Shown: positions 53,027 through 61,717 of the stretch, in pieces | Numbering within the stretch: the stretch's first letter is position 1 | Layout of the letters: every line of letters begins with the position of its first letter | Source: SZUA-448 sp964602475 | Lineage (GTDB): Bacteria > Bacillota > Clostridia > Lachnospirales > Lachnospiraceae | Reading direction: 5' to 3' | Assembly: GCA_964602475.1 (NCBI GenBank) | Contig: CAZRRN010000011.1 | Location: 1 to 61,717, forward strand | DNA: 61,717 nt | Translations under genes and position numbers: made by a program | The notes under the pieces: generated by a model | The model's database searches: none | What the model was told of the DNA's origin: nothing | The model's input: only the letters and a program-made list of their open reading frames with translations

Positions 53027-53836
53027 ATGAAATACAGAATAAAAATGTTTTTGGCTCTGCTCGTGGCAGATATTTGTATATTGATGACATCGGGCTGTGA
53101 ACTGCTGCCGGTGACAGAGACCACCCCGACACCGGAGGTGACCCGGACAGAGACAGAGAAATGGACAGGAGAACCGTGCCTTTCTCCCGATGCAAAATTA
53201 CGTCTGCAATTTGCCGAACCACAGACAGGAGAGACGGTGGCGGAATTTATAATCAAGGATTATGGATCAATTTTTGTACGTTTGTTTCCTGAACAGGCTC
53301 CAAAAGCAGTTGAGAATTTTCTGACACATGCCAGAGAAGGCTATTATGATAATACGGTTTTTCACCGCGTAATTGAGGAGTTTATGGTTCAGGGCGGAGA
53401 TCCTGAGGGAACAGGCTATGGAGGAAGAAGTATCTGGTGGGAACCATTTGAGGACGAGTTCTGTGAAGAGCTTCAACCGTTTCGCGGTGCGCTCTGTATG
53501 GCTAATTCCGGATCGGACACCAATAACAGTCAGTTTTTTCTGGTACAGGCTGATGCAACGTCGGTCGGTGAGTTGAAACAGCTGGTGGAATATCAAAAAT
53601 ACAGTTTTGCCGAATACCTTAAGAAGGGATACAAGACAAGCATAACAGAAGCCCAGATTGAGGATTTTCTTCAATATGGAGGCGCACCCTGGCTCGTAGG
53701 ACATCATACCGTATTCGGACAGATTTATCAGGGGTTCGAAGTGCTTGATGAAATTGCAGCTGCCGAGGTGGATCAGACAGACTACAGACCTATAGAAGAT
53801 ATTATACTTACGACGGTGAGGATAGTCACTTATTAA
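53027..53836 (+). CDS. Cyclophilin-type peptidyl-prolyl isomerase lipoprotein
   Basis: A 269-residue surface foldase. The signal peptide ends in the lipobox MTSGC (Cys near 24), then a Thr/Pro/Glu linker. The cyclophilin core has FLTHAREGYYDNTVFHRVIEEFMVQGGDP with the catalytic Arg, GTGYGG and GALCMANSGSDTNNSQFFL. An insertion of about 35 residues (KQLVEYQKYSFAEYL) follows that block. Start 53027 has GGGGG upstream; the frame is open earlier without a site. Confidence 0.92.
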   Translation: MKYRIKMFLALLVADICILMTSGCELLPVTETTPTPEVTRTETEKWTGEPCLSPDAKLRLQFAEPQTGETVAEFIIKDYGSIFVRLFPEQAPKAVENFLTHAREGYYDNTVFHRVIEEFMVQGGDPEGTGYGGRSIWWEPFEDEFCEELQPFRGALCMANSGSDTNNSQFFLVQADATSVGELKQLVEYQKYSFAEYLKKGYKTSITEAQIEDFLQYGGAPWLVGHHTVFGQIYQGFEVLDEIAAAEVDQTDYRPIEDIILTTVRIVTY

Positions 53837-53845
53837 GGAGGAATA

Positions 53846-53944
53846 GTGTGAAAGATGAACCTTTCACACGCAGATTTGTGTCTGCGCGGTGCTTGACACA
53901 AAGTCTGTTATGCGCAAAAAGCCGCGCAGAAATGGAGGAATACA
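53846..53944 (+). repeat. R1 repeat, full copy before the 53945 gene
   Basis: GTGTGAAAG/CTTTCACAC hairpin; TTTGTGTC pairing with GACACAAA; CTGCGCGG in that loop pairing perfectly with CCGCGCAG further on; then AAATGGAGGA as ribosome site. The overlapping pairings cannot all form unless as a pseudoknot. Confidence 0.92.
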
Positions 53945-54712
53945 ATGGATCAGCATACGGTAGATGCTTTCTATTTTGAAGATATTTCTGAGGGTAAAAA
54001 AGCAGGCAGAGAAATGGAAACGATACATTATATCCGGATGAAAACGGATCTGTCCAAAACGGAATCCGTGTGGCTGCTGTATCAAAAGCTGTTAGATAAC
54101 CGTATGTTTGAAACTCCGGCTGGTATTTCCTTCCTTTATGAACTTTATACGATCCTGATACAGTCAGGGAAGTACAGTGAGGAAGCAATTCCTAAAATAT
54201 ATATTGAATCGCCGGACGCCGGTATAGCGGATAAAACGGCGAAAAAAACTACAGTGCCCATCTCGGATAATACCGCAGTAAATCCTCCGGAGGACACGGA
54301 AGAGAAAAAAAACCAGAAAAACGATGGGCAGGAGGAAAAGTCTTTAAAAGAAGAACCGGATGATTCACTGTATTCGGAAGAAGAAATAAGAATTCGCGAT
54401 GAGGTGAAACGCCGGACGCAGAGTCTATATGAATCCGGAGAACGCCGGGTTCAGGGAATCAGAGACGGATATGCGGTGAAATCAAGAAACCTGCGTGTTG
54501 TGATCACAGCTTTAGTACTGGTGATTATTGGGCTTCTGGTCATGACCTATTTCAGTGATTCGTCTCCGCTTCTTGATGCAGAAACCAGAATACAGGATCA
54601 GTATTCTGCATGGGAAGAAAGTCTTACAGCAAAGGAGCAGGAGCTGAACGAAAAAGAAAAAGACCTGGAGCTGCGCGAAAATCAGCTGGAATCTCAGGAA
54701 ACACAGAATTAA
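53945..54712 (+). CDS. Single-pass membrane protein with coiled-coil tail, unknown
   Basis: A 255-residue protein I do not recognise. Residues 1-85 are globular (LSKTESVWLLYQKLLDN). A charged, low-complexity stretch (90-165) precedes one transmembrane helix near 184-203 (VVITALVLVIIGLLVMTYF) and a heptad-like tail rich in Glu, Lys and Leu. No signal peptide is seen, so the N-terminus is probably cytoplasmic. It is bracketed by two R1 copies in the same orientation and precedes a two-component system. Confidence 0.75.
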   Translation: MDQHTVDAFYFEDISEGKKAGREMETIHYIRMKTDLSKTESVWLLYQKLLDNRMFETPAGISFLYELYTILIQSGKYSEEAIPKIYIESPDAGIADKTAKKTTVPISDNTAVNPPEDTEEKKNQKNDGQEEKSLKEEPDDSLYSEEEIRIRDEVKRRTQSLYESGERRVQGIRDGYAVKSRNLRVVITALVLVIIGLLVMTYFSDSSPLLDAETRIQDQYSAWEESLTAKEQELNEKEKDLELRENQLESQETQN

Positions 54713-54806
54713 CATATTTAACTGATAAAATGTGTTAATGGGAATCCTGTTAACGATATCAATATGACAAAACGGATAAACCGTACAATGCTGAGTGATG
54801 GAGGTA

Positions 54807-54902
54807 GTGTGAAGGATGAACCTTTCACACGCAGATTTGTGCCTGCGTAGTGCCTGACACAAAGTCGTTTAGCGCAAGAACCGCGCGGAAATGGGGATTA
54901 AT
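54807..54902 (+). repeat. R1 repeat, full copy before the 54903 response regulator
   Basis: The order is the same as at 53846, with GTGTGAAGG/CCTTTCACAC, TTTGTGCC with GACACAAA, and a CTGCG loop that can pair with CGCGG. It ends in ATGGGGATTAAT before the start codon. Confidence 0.92.
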
Positions 54903-55586
54903 ATGGAGCGTCTGAAAATACTTGTTGTTGATGATGAAAGCCGAATGAGAAAATTGGTGAAAGATTTTCTTTCCAAGAGCGATTATGAAGTGCTGGAGGC
55001 TGAGAATGGTGAGGTTGCGGTCGATCTTTTCTTCAGCGTAAAGGATATTGCCTTGATTATTTTGGATGTGATGATGCCAAAGATGGATGGCTGGCAGGCA
55101 TGCCGGGAAATACGTAATTATTCTAAGGTTCCGATTATCATGCTGACGGCAAAAAGTGATGAGAAAGACGAGCTTCTTGGTTTTGAGCTTGGAGTGGACG
55201 AATATATTTCCAAACCGTTCAGCCCCAAAATACTGGTAGCCCGTGTTGAAGCAATTCTGCGAAGAACCGGTACGACAGATGACGAAAATGTCGAAATCGG
55301 AGGAATTGTGCTTGATAAATCAGCGCATGAGATACGCATTGACGGCAAACCGGTTGAACTAAGTGTGAAGGAATTTGAGCTACTGACATACTTTATTGTT
55401 AATAAGGGGGTCGCGTTGTCCAGAGAAAAGATTCTGAATAATGTATGGAATTATGATTATTTCGGTGATGCGAGAACCATCGATACCCATGTAAAAAAGC
55501 TTAGGAGTAAAATGGGGGAGAAGGGCGACTACATTAAGACAATCTGGGGAATGGGTTATAAATTTGAAGTCGAGGCACGTGAATGA
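54903..55586 (+). CDS. OmpR-family response regulator
   Basis: A 227-residue regulator. The receiver (1-120) has VVDDESRMR, the phosphoacceptor Asp in IILDVMMPKMDG and Lys in YISKPFSPKI; the winged helix (135-227) has VELSVKEFELLTYFIVNKG and TIDTHVKKLRSKMG. Start 54903 uses GGGG of the R1 repeat. It overlaps the kinase by ATGA. Confidence 0.93.
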   Translation: MERLKILVVDDESRMRKLVKDFLSKSDYEVLEAENGEVAVDLFFSVKDIALIILDVMMPKMDGWQACREIRNYSKVPIIMLTAKSDEKDELLGFELGVDEYISKPFSPKILVARVEAILRRTGTTDDENVEIGGIVLDKSAHEIRIDGKPVELSVKEFELLTYFIVNKGVALSREKILNNVWNYDYFGDARTIDTHVKKLRSKMGEKGDYIKTIWGMGYKFEVEARE

Positions 55587-57148
55587 AGCATTCGTTCCGT
55601 TTTAAAATAACATTCTTCATGGTGGCGACCATCGCATTAACTATTATTTTGTGCTGGTTTCTTAATCGAACCTTTCTTGAGGATTTTTACGAATACAGCA
55701 AAAAGAGACTTATCAGTGAAATTTATACCGAAATCAATACCAATATTACTGTAGTGGATGAAGATGTACTGACGGATGAACAGAAGGCGTATCTGGATAA
55801 GATACAGGTTTCGGAGAATGTGAAAATTTATCTGTTCCAGGAGGTTGAACTCAACAGTAGTTTTGGAAAGATGTATTTTACTTATTTTGTATACCCGGAA
55901 CAAGAAAATATTTCACACAGGGATTCTCAGGGAATGATGGGAAAACGTGAATATTACCGCATATATGAGTCGGTGCAGGAGTACACCTTTCCAAATCTGT
56001 TCTCGGGATTGATCAGTAAAGTAAAGACGCTGGAAGAAAACGACCGGTATCAGATTATGACGCAGTATGATGTTTCCATGGAATCTGATTTCATGGATCT
56101 TTATGGTACGCTCGATTGCGGTTACAAGGTTTTTGTACGTTCCGGACTGGAAAGTATTCAGGAAGCAGTCGGTATTTCAAATAAGTTTCTCTTTCTGCTC
56201 GGGAGTGCAGTGGTTATCATTTCAACATTGATTGCTTATATATTCAGCAGGCGCTTTACAAAGCCTGTTTTGGAATTGTCAGGGATCGCTCAAAGTATGT
56301 CGGAACTGAATTTCAATGTAAAATATAAGGTTACCAGTAAGGATGAAATTGGACTTCTCGGACATAGTATCAATACCCTTTCCGAAAAACTGGAACAGAA
56401 CATTTCTGAATTAAAGAGAGCCAATATTGAACTGCAGAGTGATATTGAGAAAAAGATGCAGATTGATGAGATGCGTAAGGACTTCCTTTCGAATGTCACT
56501 CATGAGCTTAAAACACCGATTGCCTTGATTCAGGGTTATGCGGAGGGACTGAAGGATAATATTACTGAGGACGAAGAAAGTAAAAACTATTACTGTGAAG
56601 TTATTATAGACGAAGCAGTTAAAATGAACAAGATGGTTAAGAAGCTGCTGTCGCTGAACCAGATTGAATTTGGCAATGTACAGATGGATATTGCACGATT
56701 TGACCTGATTGCACTGATCAGTTCCGTAATCAACTCTACTTCTATTCTTTTTAAGCAAAAGGAAATAACAGTAGTATTCAATTATACAGAAGCATTATAT
56801 GTCTGGGCAGATGAATACATGATTGAAGAGGTACTTACCAATTACATCAGTAATGCGGTGAACCATGCAGATGGGGACAGGATTATTAAAATCAGCCTGG
56901 AACAGCAGGAGCAAACAGTTAGGATTTCTGTGTTTAACACCGGAGAACCGATTCCTGAAGAAGATATTGAAAATGTCTGGGTAAAATTCTACAAGGTTGA
57001 CAAAGCAAGAACCCGGGAATATGGAGGAAGCGGAATCGGATTGTCTATTGTTAAGGCAATTATGGAATCACATAACCGTACTTTTGGAGTAGTGAATCAT
57101 GAAGATGGAGTAGAATTTTGGTTTGAATTGGATACTTCCGAACATTAA
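55583..57148 (+). CDS. HAMP-containing sensor histidine kinase
   Basis: A 521-residue membrane kinase, partner of the overlapping regulator. Helices at about 7-28 and 198-220 flank an extracellular sensor of 170 residues with no recognisable fold. HAMP (221-275), then the phospho-His in SNVTHELKTPIALIQGY, N box LTNYISNAVNHA, and GGSGIGLSIVKAI. The signal is unknown. Confidence 0.93.
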   Translation: MKHSFRFKITFFMVATIALTIILCWFLNRTFLEDFYEYSKKRLISEIYTEINTNITVVDEDVLTDEQKAYLDKIQVSENVKIYLFQEVELNSSFGKMYFTYFVYPEQENISHRDSQGMMGKREYYRIYESVQEYTFPNLFSGLISKVKTLEENDRYQIMTQYDVSMESDFMDLYGTLDCGYKVFVRSGLESIQEAVGISNKFLFLLGSAVVIISTLIAYIFSRRFTKPVLELSGIAQSMSELNFNVKYKVTSKDEIGLLGHSINTLSEKLEQNISELKRANIELQSDIEKKMQIDEMRKDFLSNVTHELKTPIALIQGYAEGLKDNITEDEESKNYYCEVIIDEAVKMNKMVKKLLSLNQIEFGNVQMDIARFDLIALISSVINSTSILFKQKEITVVFNYTEALYVWADEYMIEEVLTNYISNAVNHADGDRIIKISLEQQEQTVRISVFNTGEPIPEEDIENVWVKFYKVDKARTREYGGSGIGLSIVKAIMESHNRTFGVVNHEDGVEFWFELDTSEH

Positions 57149-57189
57149 TTAATTAAATTTTGATAAATCTATTATTTTTGAAACATTTA

Positions 57190-57218
57190 TTGCCGAATTA
57201 TCTGAAAAGTGTTATTAT
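57190..57218 (+). promoter_or_regulatory. Possible promoter of the 57255 lipoprotein
   Basis: TTGCCG (57190-57195) and TATTAT (57213-57218) are 17 bp apart. Confidence 0.45.
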
Positions 57219-57254
57219 AAATATAACTGTAAATAATGAGTCGGGAGGATGGCA

Positions 57255-57950
57255 TTGAAACGATTACTTGCGGTTGTTTTAATTTTAATTTGTTTTCTTT
57301 TCACCGGCTGTCTTCAACAGATTGAACTTACGGAGGAAGAAACAGAGCAGATTGCACAGGCGGCGGCCGGCATGCTGTTGAACAGGGATAATAACTATAC
57401 TGAGAAGCTTGCAACTCCGACACCGGTACCGACAGATGTTCCGATTATTATGGCAACGTCGACACCGACACCAACGTCGGCTGCCGGTTCTGATAATGGA
57501 GAGACTGCTCCTACCGGCAGTGTAACCCCAAATCAGCAGGCAAACTGTGAACTGACAGATATCATAGGAATAGACAGTATATCACTTCAGTACGACGGTT
57601 ATGAGATGTATGACAGCTATACCTTTGGAGCATTCAGTGTAGAGCCTAAGGTTTTTGGAAACCGGCTGATGATTGTATACATTCTGGTCCGAAACAGTGC
57701 TACGGAGCCGATTGTGGTTGATCTGATGGATTCATCACTTGAGTACCGTCTGGATATTGACGGTGGAACACGACTTGTTCCGCAGCAATCAATTTTACTG
57801 AATGATTTTCAGTTTTTATCTACTGAAATAGATGCTGAAACAGATTTTTCAAGTGTACTGGTATTCGAGGTAAAGGAAGACCTGAACCCGGAGACGATGA
57901 ACCTGTTTATTATGCAGGAAGATAAAACAGTTATAATCAAGCTGAAATAA
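57255..57950 (+). CDS. Lipoprotein with Thr/Pro linker, unknown
   Basis: A 231-residue lipoprotein; lipobox LFTGC at about residue 18. A Thr/Pro/Ser linker (50-90) leads to a C-terminal beta-rich domain that looks like the immunoglobulin-like DUF4352 type (FGNRLMIVYILVRNSATEPIVVDL). The ATG at 57249 abuts GGGAGG, so TTG 57255 is the better start. No function can be given. Confidence 0.75.
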   Translation: MKRLLAVVLILICFLFTGCLQQIELTEEETEQIAQAAAGMLLNRDNNYTEKLATPTPVPTDVPIIMATSTPTPTSAAGSDNGETAPTGSVTPNQQANCELTDIIGIDSISLQYDGYEMYDSYTFGAFSVEPKVFGNRLMIVYILVRNSATEPIVVDLMDSSLEYRLDIDGGTRLVPQQSILLNDFQFLSTEIDAETDFSSVLVFEVKEDLNPETMNLFIMQEDKTVIIKLK

Positions 57951-57978
57951 AACGTATAATAATTACGGAGGGAAGATT

Positions 57979-58884
57979 ATGGAGACTAATATTTTACTGG
58001 AAAGCGGAACAAACGAGCTGGAGATTCTTGAATTTGCAGTCGGAGATAATTACTATGGAATCAATGTTGCAAAAGTAAAAGAAATTCTTCCTTATAAGGC
58101 ACCGACACCGGTACCGAATACACATCCGAGTGTTGAAGGAATTTTCATGCCAAGAGGTGAGATTATTACGATTATTAATCTGTCTAAGAGCCTCAACCTG
58201 AATCTTGCAACCAATCCAACTGATATGTATATAATTACCAACTTCAATAAGCTGAATGTAGGATTTCATGTACAGAAAGTACTTGGAATACATCGCCTTT
58301 CCTGGTCTCAGATTTCGAAACCGGATGCGACAATCAACAGCGACGGACATGGCGTAGCGACAGGAATAGTTAAGCTTGGTGAAAAACTGATTGTGATTCT
58401 CGATTTTGAAAAAATCGTTGCTGATATCAGCCCGGAAACAGGACTTCGTACATCCCAGCTTGATTCAATCGGAGAACGTGAGAGAAATACTTATCCGATT
58501 ATGATTGCCGAAGATTCTCCGATGCTCGAGAAGATGATTGTTGATTCTTTACATAAAGCAGGTTACGTGAATGTAATCAAGACAACGAACGGACAGGAAG
58601 CTTGGGATATTCTCTGCAACTATAAGGAAGAAGGAAACGTTGCTAGTAAAGTCCGTCTTGTTGTTACTGATATTGAGATGCCGCAGATGGATGGTCATCG
58701 CTTGACTAAGCTGATTAAGAGTGACAGTCAGATGGCAGAAATTCCTGTAATTATTTTCTCCTCTCTGATTAATCCGGAGATGCAGAAAAAAGGAGAATCA
58801 ATTGGAGCTGATGCTCAGCTTACAAAACCTGAGATTGGAATGCTTGTAAATGCAATTGATAAATTGATTCTAAAGACGAAATAA
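57979..58884 (+). CDS. cheV: Chemotaxis protein CheV
   Basis: A 301-residue CheW-receiver fusion. The CheW domain (10-160) has LEFAVGDNYYGINVAKVKEIL and GIFMPRGEIITIINL. The receiver (170-301) has IAEDSPMLEKM, the phospho-Asp in LVVTDIEMPQMDG and Lys in LTKPEIG. It couples receptors to the kinase CheA and adapts by phosphorylation. No cheA or cheW lies in the window. Confidence 0.93.
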   Translation: METNILLESGTNELEILEFAVGDNYYGINVAKVKEILPYKAPTPVPNTHPSVEGIFMPRGEIITIINLSKSLNLNLATNPTDMYIITNFNKLNVGFHVQKVLGIHRLSWSQISKPDATINSDGHGVATGIVKLGEKLIVILDFEKIVADISPETGLRTSQLDSIGERERNTYPIMIAEDSPMLEKMIVDSLHKAGYVNVIKTTNGQEAWDILCNYKEEGNVASKVRLVVTDIEMPQMDGHRLTKLIKSDSQMAEIPVIIFSSLINPEMQKKGESIGADAQLTKPEIGMLVNAIDKLILKTK

Positions 58885-58900
58885 AGAAGTGTGAGGCAGC

Positions 58901-60997
58901 ATGGCAAACTGTAAACGTTGTGGGAAAGCCATAGATGACGGTAAAGAATATTGTGGCGAATGTGCGGCGATGGTGAATCAGAGAAGCACATCGACAGAAG
59001 CGAAAGCAGATGAGTCTTATCTTGACAGTCTGCTTCAATCTGTTGTAAACCAATCCGAGCCTGCAAGACAGGAACGAAGACCAGTTAAATCAACTGCTAA
59101 ACCGGTTGCTCCGCATTTTATACCGGAGCATAAAGATGTAAACGGGACAGAACCGCAGAATGACTTATTACCGGAGGAGATTCCAGAAGAAGATATTACT
59201 GATTATGATATATTGAAGGATACAGATGATTCTTATTTGGATGATATTTTTAAGGAAGCATCCGAAATTAATCTTCCGGAGGAAGACTTTGCCTGGGATA
59301 GTTTAAAAGAAGCGACCGGAAATGCAACAAAGGCTGAAAAATATACAGAGAATATCGATAAACAGCCAAAGCAAGAGGAAAAAAGCAAAGAAGCCGACTT
59401 ATCCGAACCGGTTGATGATGAGTTCCTTGATAACCTGATGATGACAGTTGGAGAGCAGGAGGATTCTACTCTGGATGATGTTATTCTTCCGGAACCGGAA
59501 GAATTGTCAAGTCTTGCATCGACAGATTCAGAAACACGAAAGACAACAGACTCTGAACCACGATTGTCAGCGCAGACAGCGCAAAATGAAATACCATCAA
59601 ACGAAGTAGCTCTGCAAGTAACAGCAGAGGAAGAAACGTTGAAAGAAGCGGTTCCGGTGACACTGAGCGAGGAAGAACTGGCGGAGGAAGCGGTTCCGGT
59701 GACACTGAGCGAGGAAGAACTGGCGGAGGAAGCGGTTCCGGTGACACTGAGCGAGGAGGAACTGGCGGAGGAAGCGGTTCCGGTGACACTGAGCGAAGAG
59801 GAATCTGAATCTGAGGAAGCAAGCCCTGTAACGGAGGAAGATGAGATTGATCAGCTTCTTGGAGATTTGTTTGCCAAGACGGATGCAAACGAAGAAGCTA
59901 CAAGACAATCTACTAAAGAGAATTTATCAAAAGTAAATATCGTTGAAAATGATACAGAAAATGCATCAGAAAGCGAAGCGGATGACGATATTCTTGAATT
60001 CTGGAATTCAATTAACGGGGGGGATGCCGTATCGGTTGATCAAGCTCCCAAGGTATCTGATAAAGAGGATAAGAGAGAAGATCAGGATTTCTCACATCTG
60101 GTGCCATCACAACAGGAGGAAGTAGCACAAGAACCTTCAACGCACGTAAAAGCAAGGAAAAAGAAAAAAAGAGGATTGCTGTCGCATATTTTTGGAAATA
60201 TCCGCGAAGAAATATCAGAAGAAGAACTGGAAGAGCGTAAAAAAGCTGCACTTGTGAAGTTGGAAGAGGATGAACAGAAGGCGGCACAGAATGCAGAACT
60301 GGAAAAATCTAAAAAGCTTGAAAAGAAACAACAGAAGGATGAACAGGCAAAGCTAAGTAAAGATCAGAAAGCCGAAAAGGAAAAGAAAAAGAAAGAGAAA
60401 CAGCAGCTTCAAGCAGAACAGAAGAAAGAATTAAAAGATAAAAAACTACAGGCACAGAAAGCGGTTCTGGAAGAAATTGAACAAAATGAAGGAAAAATCA
60501 ACAAGGTCGGAGCGTCCTTGATTTTTGTCATATTTGCGGTGGTTCTGTGCTTTATAGCAATAGGAACCAGTGTATATACTTACAGGGTTGCGATAGAGAA
60601 TGCGACCTTTGATTTTGAACTGCAGCGTTATGAGGAAGCTTATAATGAAGTCTATGGACTTGATATTAAAGAAGAGGATCAGGAACTGTATGACAAGATT
60701 ATGACAGTGCAGTATGTTAATACCCAGCTGATATCTTATTTAAGATATACTTCTTTGAATCAGGATGCAGAGGCACTGGATTCTCTGATGAAGGGTTTAC
60801 GAAGATATGAGAAATATATCTATTACGGGACACAGCTTGGAATTAAGGATGATTTGAATTACCTAAGAACCCAGATTTTAAATGAATTGAGCGAAGCATA
60901 TCAGATAACAGAGGAACAGGCGTATGATATGCTGAATATTGAATCACAGGAAGAATACAGTGCGGTGGTTTTTGAAATCGTGTCCAAAAGTGAGTAA
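58901..60997 (+). CDS. Large acidic zinc-ribbon protein with one membrane helix, unknown
   Basis: A 698-residue protein not assignable to a known family. The N-terminus is a zinc ribbon (CKRCGKAIDDGKEYCGEC). Residues 30-400 are acidic and low complexity and include 14-residue repeats AVPVTLSEEELAEE (about 249-305). A Lys/Glu/Gln-rich coiled coil (430-530) precedes one transmembrane helix near 543-563 (VGASLIFVIFAVVLCFIAIG) and a helical C-terminal domain of about 130 residues. It follows cheV by 16 bp, so a link to chemotaxis or signalling is possible. Confidence 0.8.
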   Translation: MANCKRCGKAIDDGKEYCGECAAMVNQRSTSTEAKADESYLDSLLQSVVNQSEPARQERRPVKSTAKPVAPHFIPEHKDVNGTEPQNDLLPEEIPEEDITDYDILKDTDDSYLDDIFKEASEINLPEEDFAWDSLKEATGNATKAEKYTENIDKQPKQEEKSKEADLSEPVDDEFLDNLMMTVGEQEDSTLDDVILPEPEELSSLASTDSETRKTTDSEPRLSAQTAQNEIPSNEVALQVTAEEETLKEAVPVTLSEEELAEEAVPVTLSEEELAEEAVPVTLSEEELAEEAVPVTLSEEESESEEASPVTEEDEIDQLLGDLFAKTDANEEATRQSTKENLSKVNIVENDTENASESEADDDILEFWNSINGGDAVSVDQAPKVSDKEDKREDQDFSHLVPSQQEEVAQEPSTHVKARKKKKRGLLSHIFGNIREEISEEELEERKKAALVKLEEDEQKAAQNAELEKSKKLEKKQQKDEQAKLSKDQKAEKEKKKKEKQQLQAEQKKELKDKKLQAQKAVLEEIEQNEGKINKVGASLIFVIFAVVLCFIAIGTSVYTYRVAIENATFDFELQRYEEAYNEVYGLDIKEEDQELYDKIMTVQYVNTQLISYLRYTSLNQDAEALDSLMKGLRRYEKYIYYGTQLGIKDDLNYLRTQILNELSEAYQITEEQAYDMLNIESQEEYSAVVFEIVSKSE
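59645..59803 (+). repeat. 42-bp coding tandem repeat
   Basis: Units begin at 59645, 59687, 59729 and 59771 (the last partial), each starting GAAGCGGTTCCGGTGACACT. They differ at only one or two third-codon positions, so the array expanded recently. The frame is kept since 42 is a multiple of three. Confidence 0.95.
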
Positions 60998-61023
60998 TTG
61001 CGGAGGATTGTGATTCATTGTAA

Positions 61024-61052
61024 TAAAGCGATGCGCACGGAAATGGAGTTTT
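61024..61052 (+). repeat. R1-like remnant before hisH
   Basis: AAAGCGATGCGC followed by ACGGAAATGGAG resembles the 3' module of R1. The right arm of the hairpin is missing, so the call is weak. Confidence 0.4.
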
Positions 61053-61661
61053 ATGATTGCAATTATTGACTATGATGCCGGGAATCTAAACAGCGTTGAA
61101 AAAGCATTCCGGTATATTGGTGAAGATGTGGTGATAACCAGAAACCGAATTCAGATTGAACAGGCGGATCGTGTGGTTTTGCCGGGAGTTGGTGCGTTTG
61201 GGGATGCAATGAAAAAATTACAACAATATGAATTAGCGGACGTCGTATGTGAAGCGGCTTTCTCAGGAAAGCCGTTTCTTGGTATCTGTCTTGGACTTCA
61301 GCTGTTGTTCGAAAGCAGCGAGGAGAGTCCGGGGGTTACCGGTCTTTCTGTTCTACCCGGCAGAATTCTTCGAATTCCTGCTACACCAGGACTTAAGATA
61401 CCACATATGGGCTGGAATTCGTTAAAGCTTCGTAGGGGTGCACGTCTTTTTGAAGGAATAAGGGAGGAACCGTATGTTTATTTTGTTCACTCATATTATC
61501 TGAACGCAGCAAATGAAAGCGATGTTGCAGCAAGTACAGAGTATGGAACGCTGATTCATGCATCGGTTGAGCATGATAATTTATTTGCCTGTCAGTTTCA
61601 TCCGGAAAAAAGCGGAGATGTCGGTCTGCAGATTCTGAAAAATTTTGCTGCAATAAAATAG
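61053..61661 (+). CDS. hisH: Imidazole glycerol phosphate synthase, glutaminase subunit
   Basis: A 202-residue class I glutamine amidotransferase supplying ammonia to HisF in histidine biosynthesis. IIDYDAGNLNSVEKAF, the oxyanion/interface region LPGVGAFGDAM, nucleophile Cys79 in FLGICLGLQLLFE, and the His-Glu pair in FACQFHPEKSG are all present. Upstream his genes are not adjacent; hisF follows 39 bp later. Confidence 0.96.
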   Translation: MIAIIDYDAGNLNSVEKAFRYIGEDVVITRNRIQIEQADRVVLPGVGAFGDAMKKLQQYELADVVCEAAFSGKPFLGICLGLQLLFESSEESPGVTGLSVLPGRILRIPATPGLKIPHMGWNSLKLRRGARLFEGIREEPYVYFVHSYYLNAANESDVAASTEYGTLIHASVEHDNLFACQFHPEKSGDVGLQILKNFAAIK

Positions 61662-61700
61662 TTGTTCCTGGTAACAAAAAACCAATATGGGAGAAAACGG

Positions 61701-61717
61701 ATGTATACAAAACGAAT
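61701..61717 (+). CDS. hisF: Start of hisF, cut by the window end
   Basis: ATG at 61701 after GGGAGAAAACGG begins MYTKR, the usual HisF opening (M-x-TKRIIPCLD). Only 17 bases are present. Its position after hisH supports the assignment. Confidence 0.75.

Noticed and set aside
59481..59908. Antisense frames with Pro/Leu-rich repeats opposite the 42-bp array
   Set aside because: They are mirror images of the coding repeats on the plus strand without ribosome sites.

Overview
The window reads as chromosomal DNA of a low-GC, motile Clostridia, most likely a plant-polysaccharide-degrading member of the Lachnospiraceae. Evidence: strong GGAGG ribosome sites, frequent TTG/GTG starts, TTGACA-N17-TATAAT promoters, soluble chemoreceptors, CheV, a ylb-type housekeeping cluster (rsmD, coaD, ylbJ, tmcAL), LplB/YtcP-type sugar transporters and GH10 xylanase. 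The family placement is inference; no rRNA is present.

Layout. (1) 1-5740: a tight run of a zinc-ribbon membrane protein, a TPM-domain protein, a PfkB kinase, a second zinc-ribbon protein and a reverse transcriptase (RT). The RT is split by a one-base frameshift and is preceded by a ~135-nt segment closed by complementary arms, a retron-like arrangement. (2) 5820-8573: ABC-2 exporter (ATPase plus two permeases). (3) 8585-17298: phosphate island: Na/Pi cotransporter divergent from pstSCAB-phoU-phoB-phoR, with back-to-back Pho boxes. PstS has its two halves in circularly permuted order, and phoB carries three in-frame stops. (4) 17379-21267: DEAD-box helicase with a promoter-terminator leader, convergent with an ABC exporter. 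(5) 21412-27288: polysaccharide locus (heparinase II/III-like, rhaA, polysaccharide deacetylase, GH10 xylanase). (6) 27402-34808: uracil permease with an attenuator-type leader, ABC-F protein, LacI-like sensor fused to GGDEF, thiamine pyrophosphokinase, NYN-LOTUS protein. (7) 34842-40892: uronate/oligosaccharide regulon (uxuA, GntR regulator, CUT1 transporter), the three promoters sharing one candidate operator. (8) 40913-47818: FecR-like protein, trkA-trkH, SDR, CmpB-type membrane protein, CZB chemoreceptor. (9) 48147-52855: rsmD, coaD, DivIVA-like protein, ylbJ, tmcAL, tmRNA. (10) 53027-61717: cyclophilin lipoprotein, two-component system, CheV, a large repeat-containing membrane protein, hisH and the first codons of hisF.

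Two families of small structured repeats cut across these regions. Family R1 ends a few bases before start codons and supplies the ribosome-binding site of at least six unrelated genes (pstS, phoR, thiN, the NYN gene, the 53945 gene and the 54903 response regulator, perhaps hisH). Family R2 is a string of perfect palindromes upstream of the first operon and, as an exact 78-bp tandem duplication, upstream of the heparinase-like gene.

The strongest candidates for something undescribed are the RT with its flanked RNA segment, the R1 element with its mutually exclusive pairings over the Shine-Dalgarno region, the uracil-permease leader, and the broken phoB inside an otherwise intact Pho regulon.
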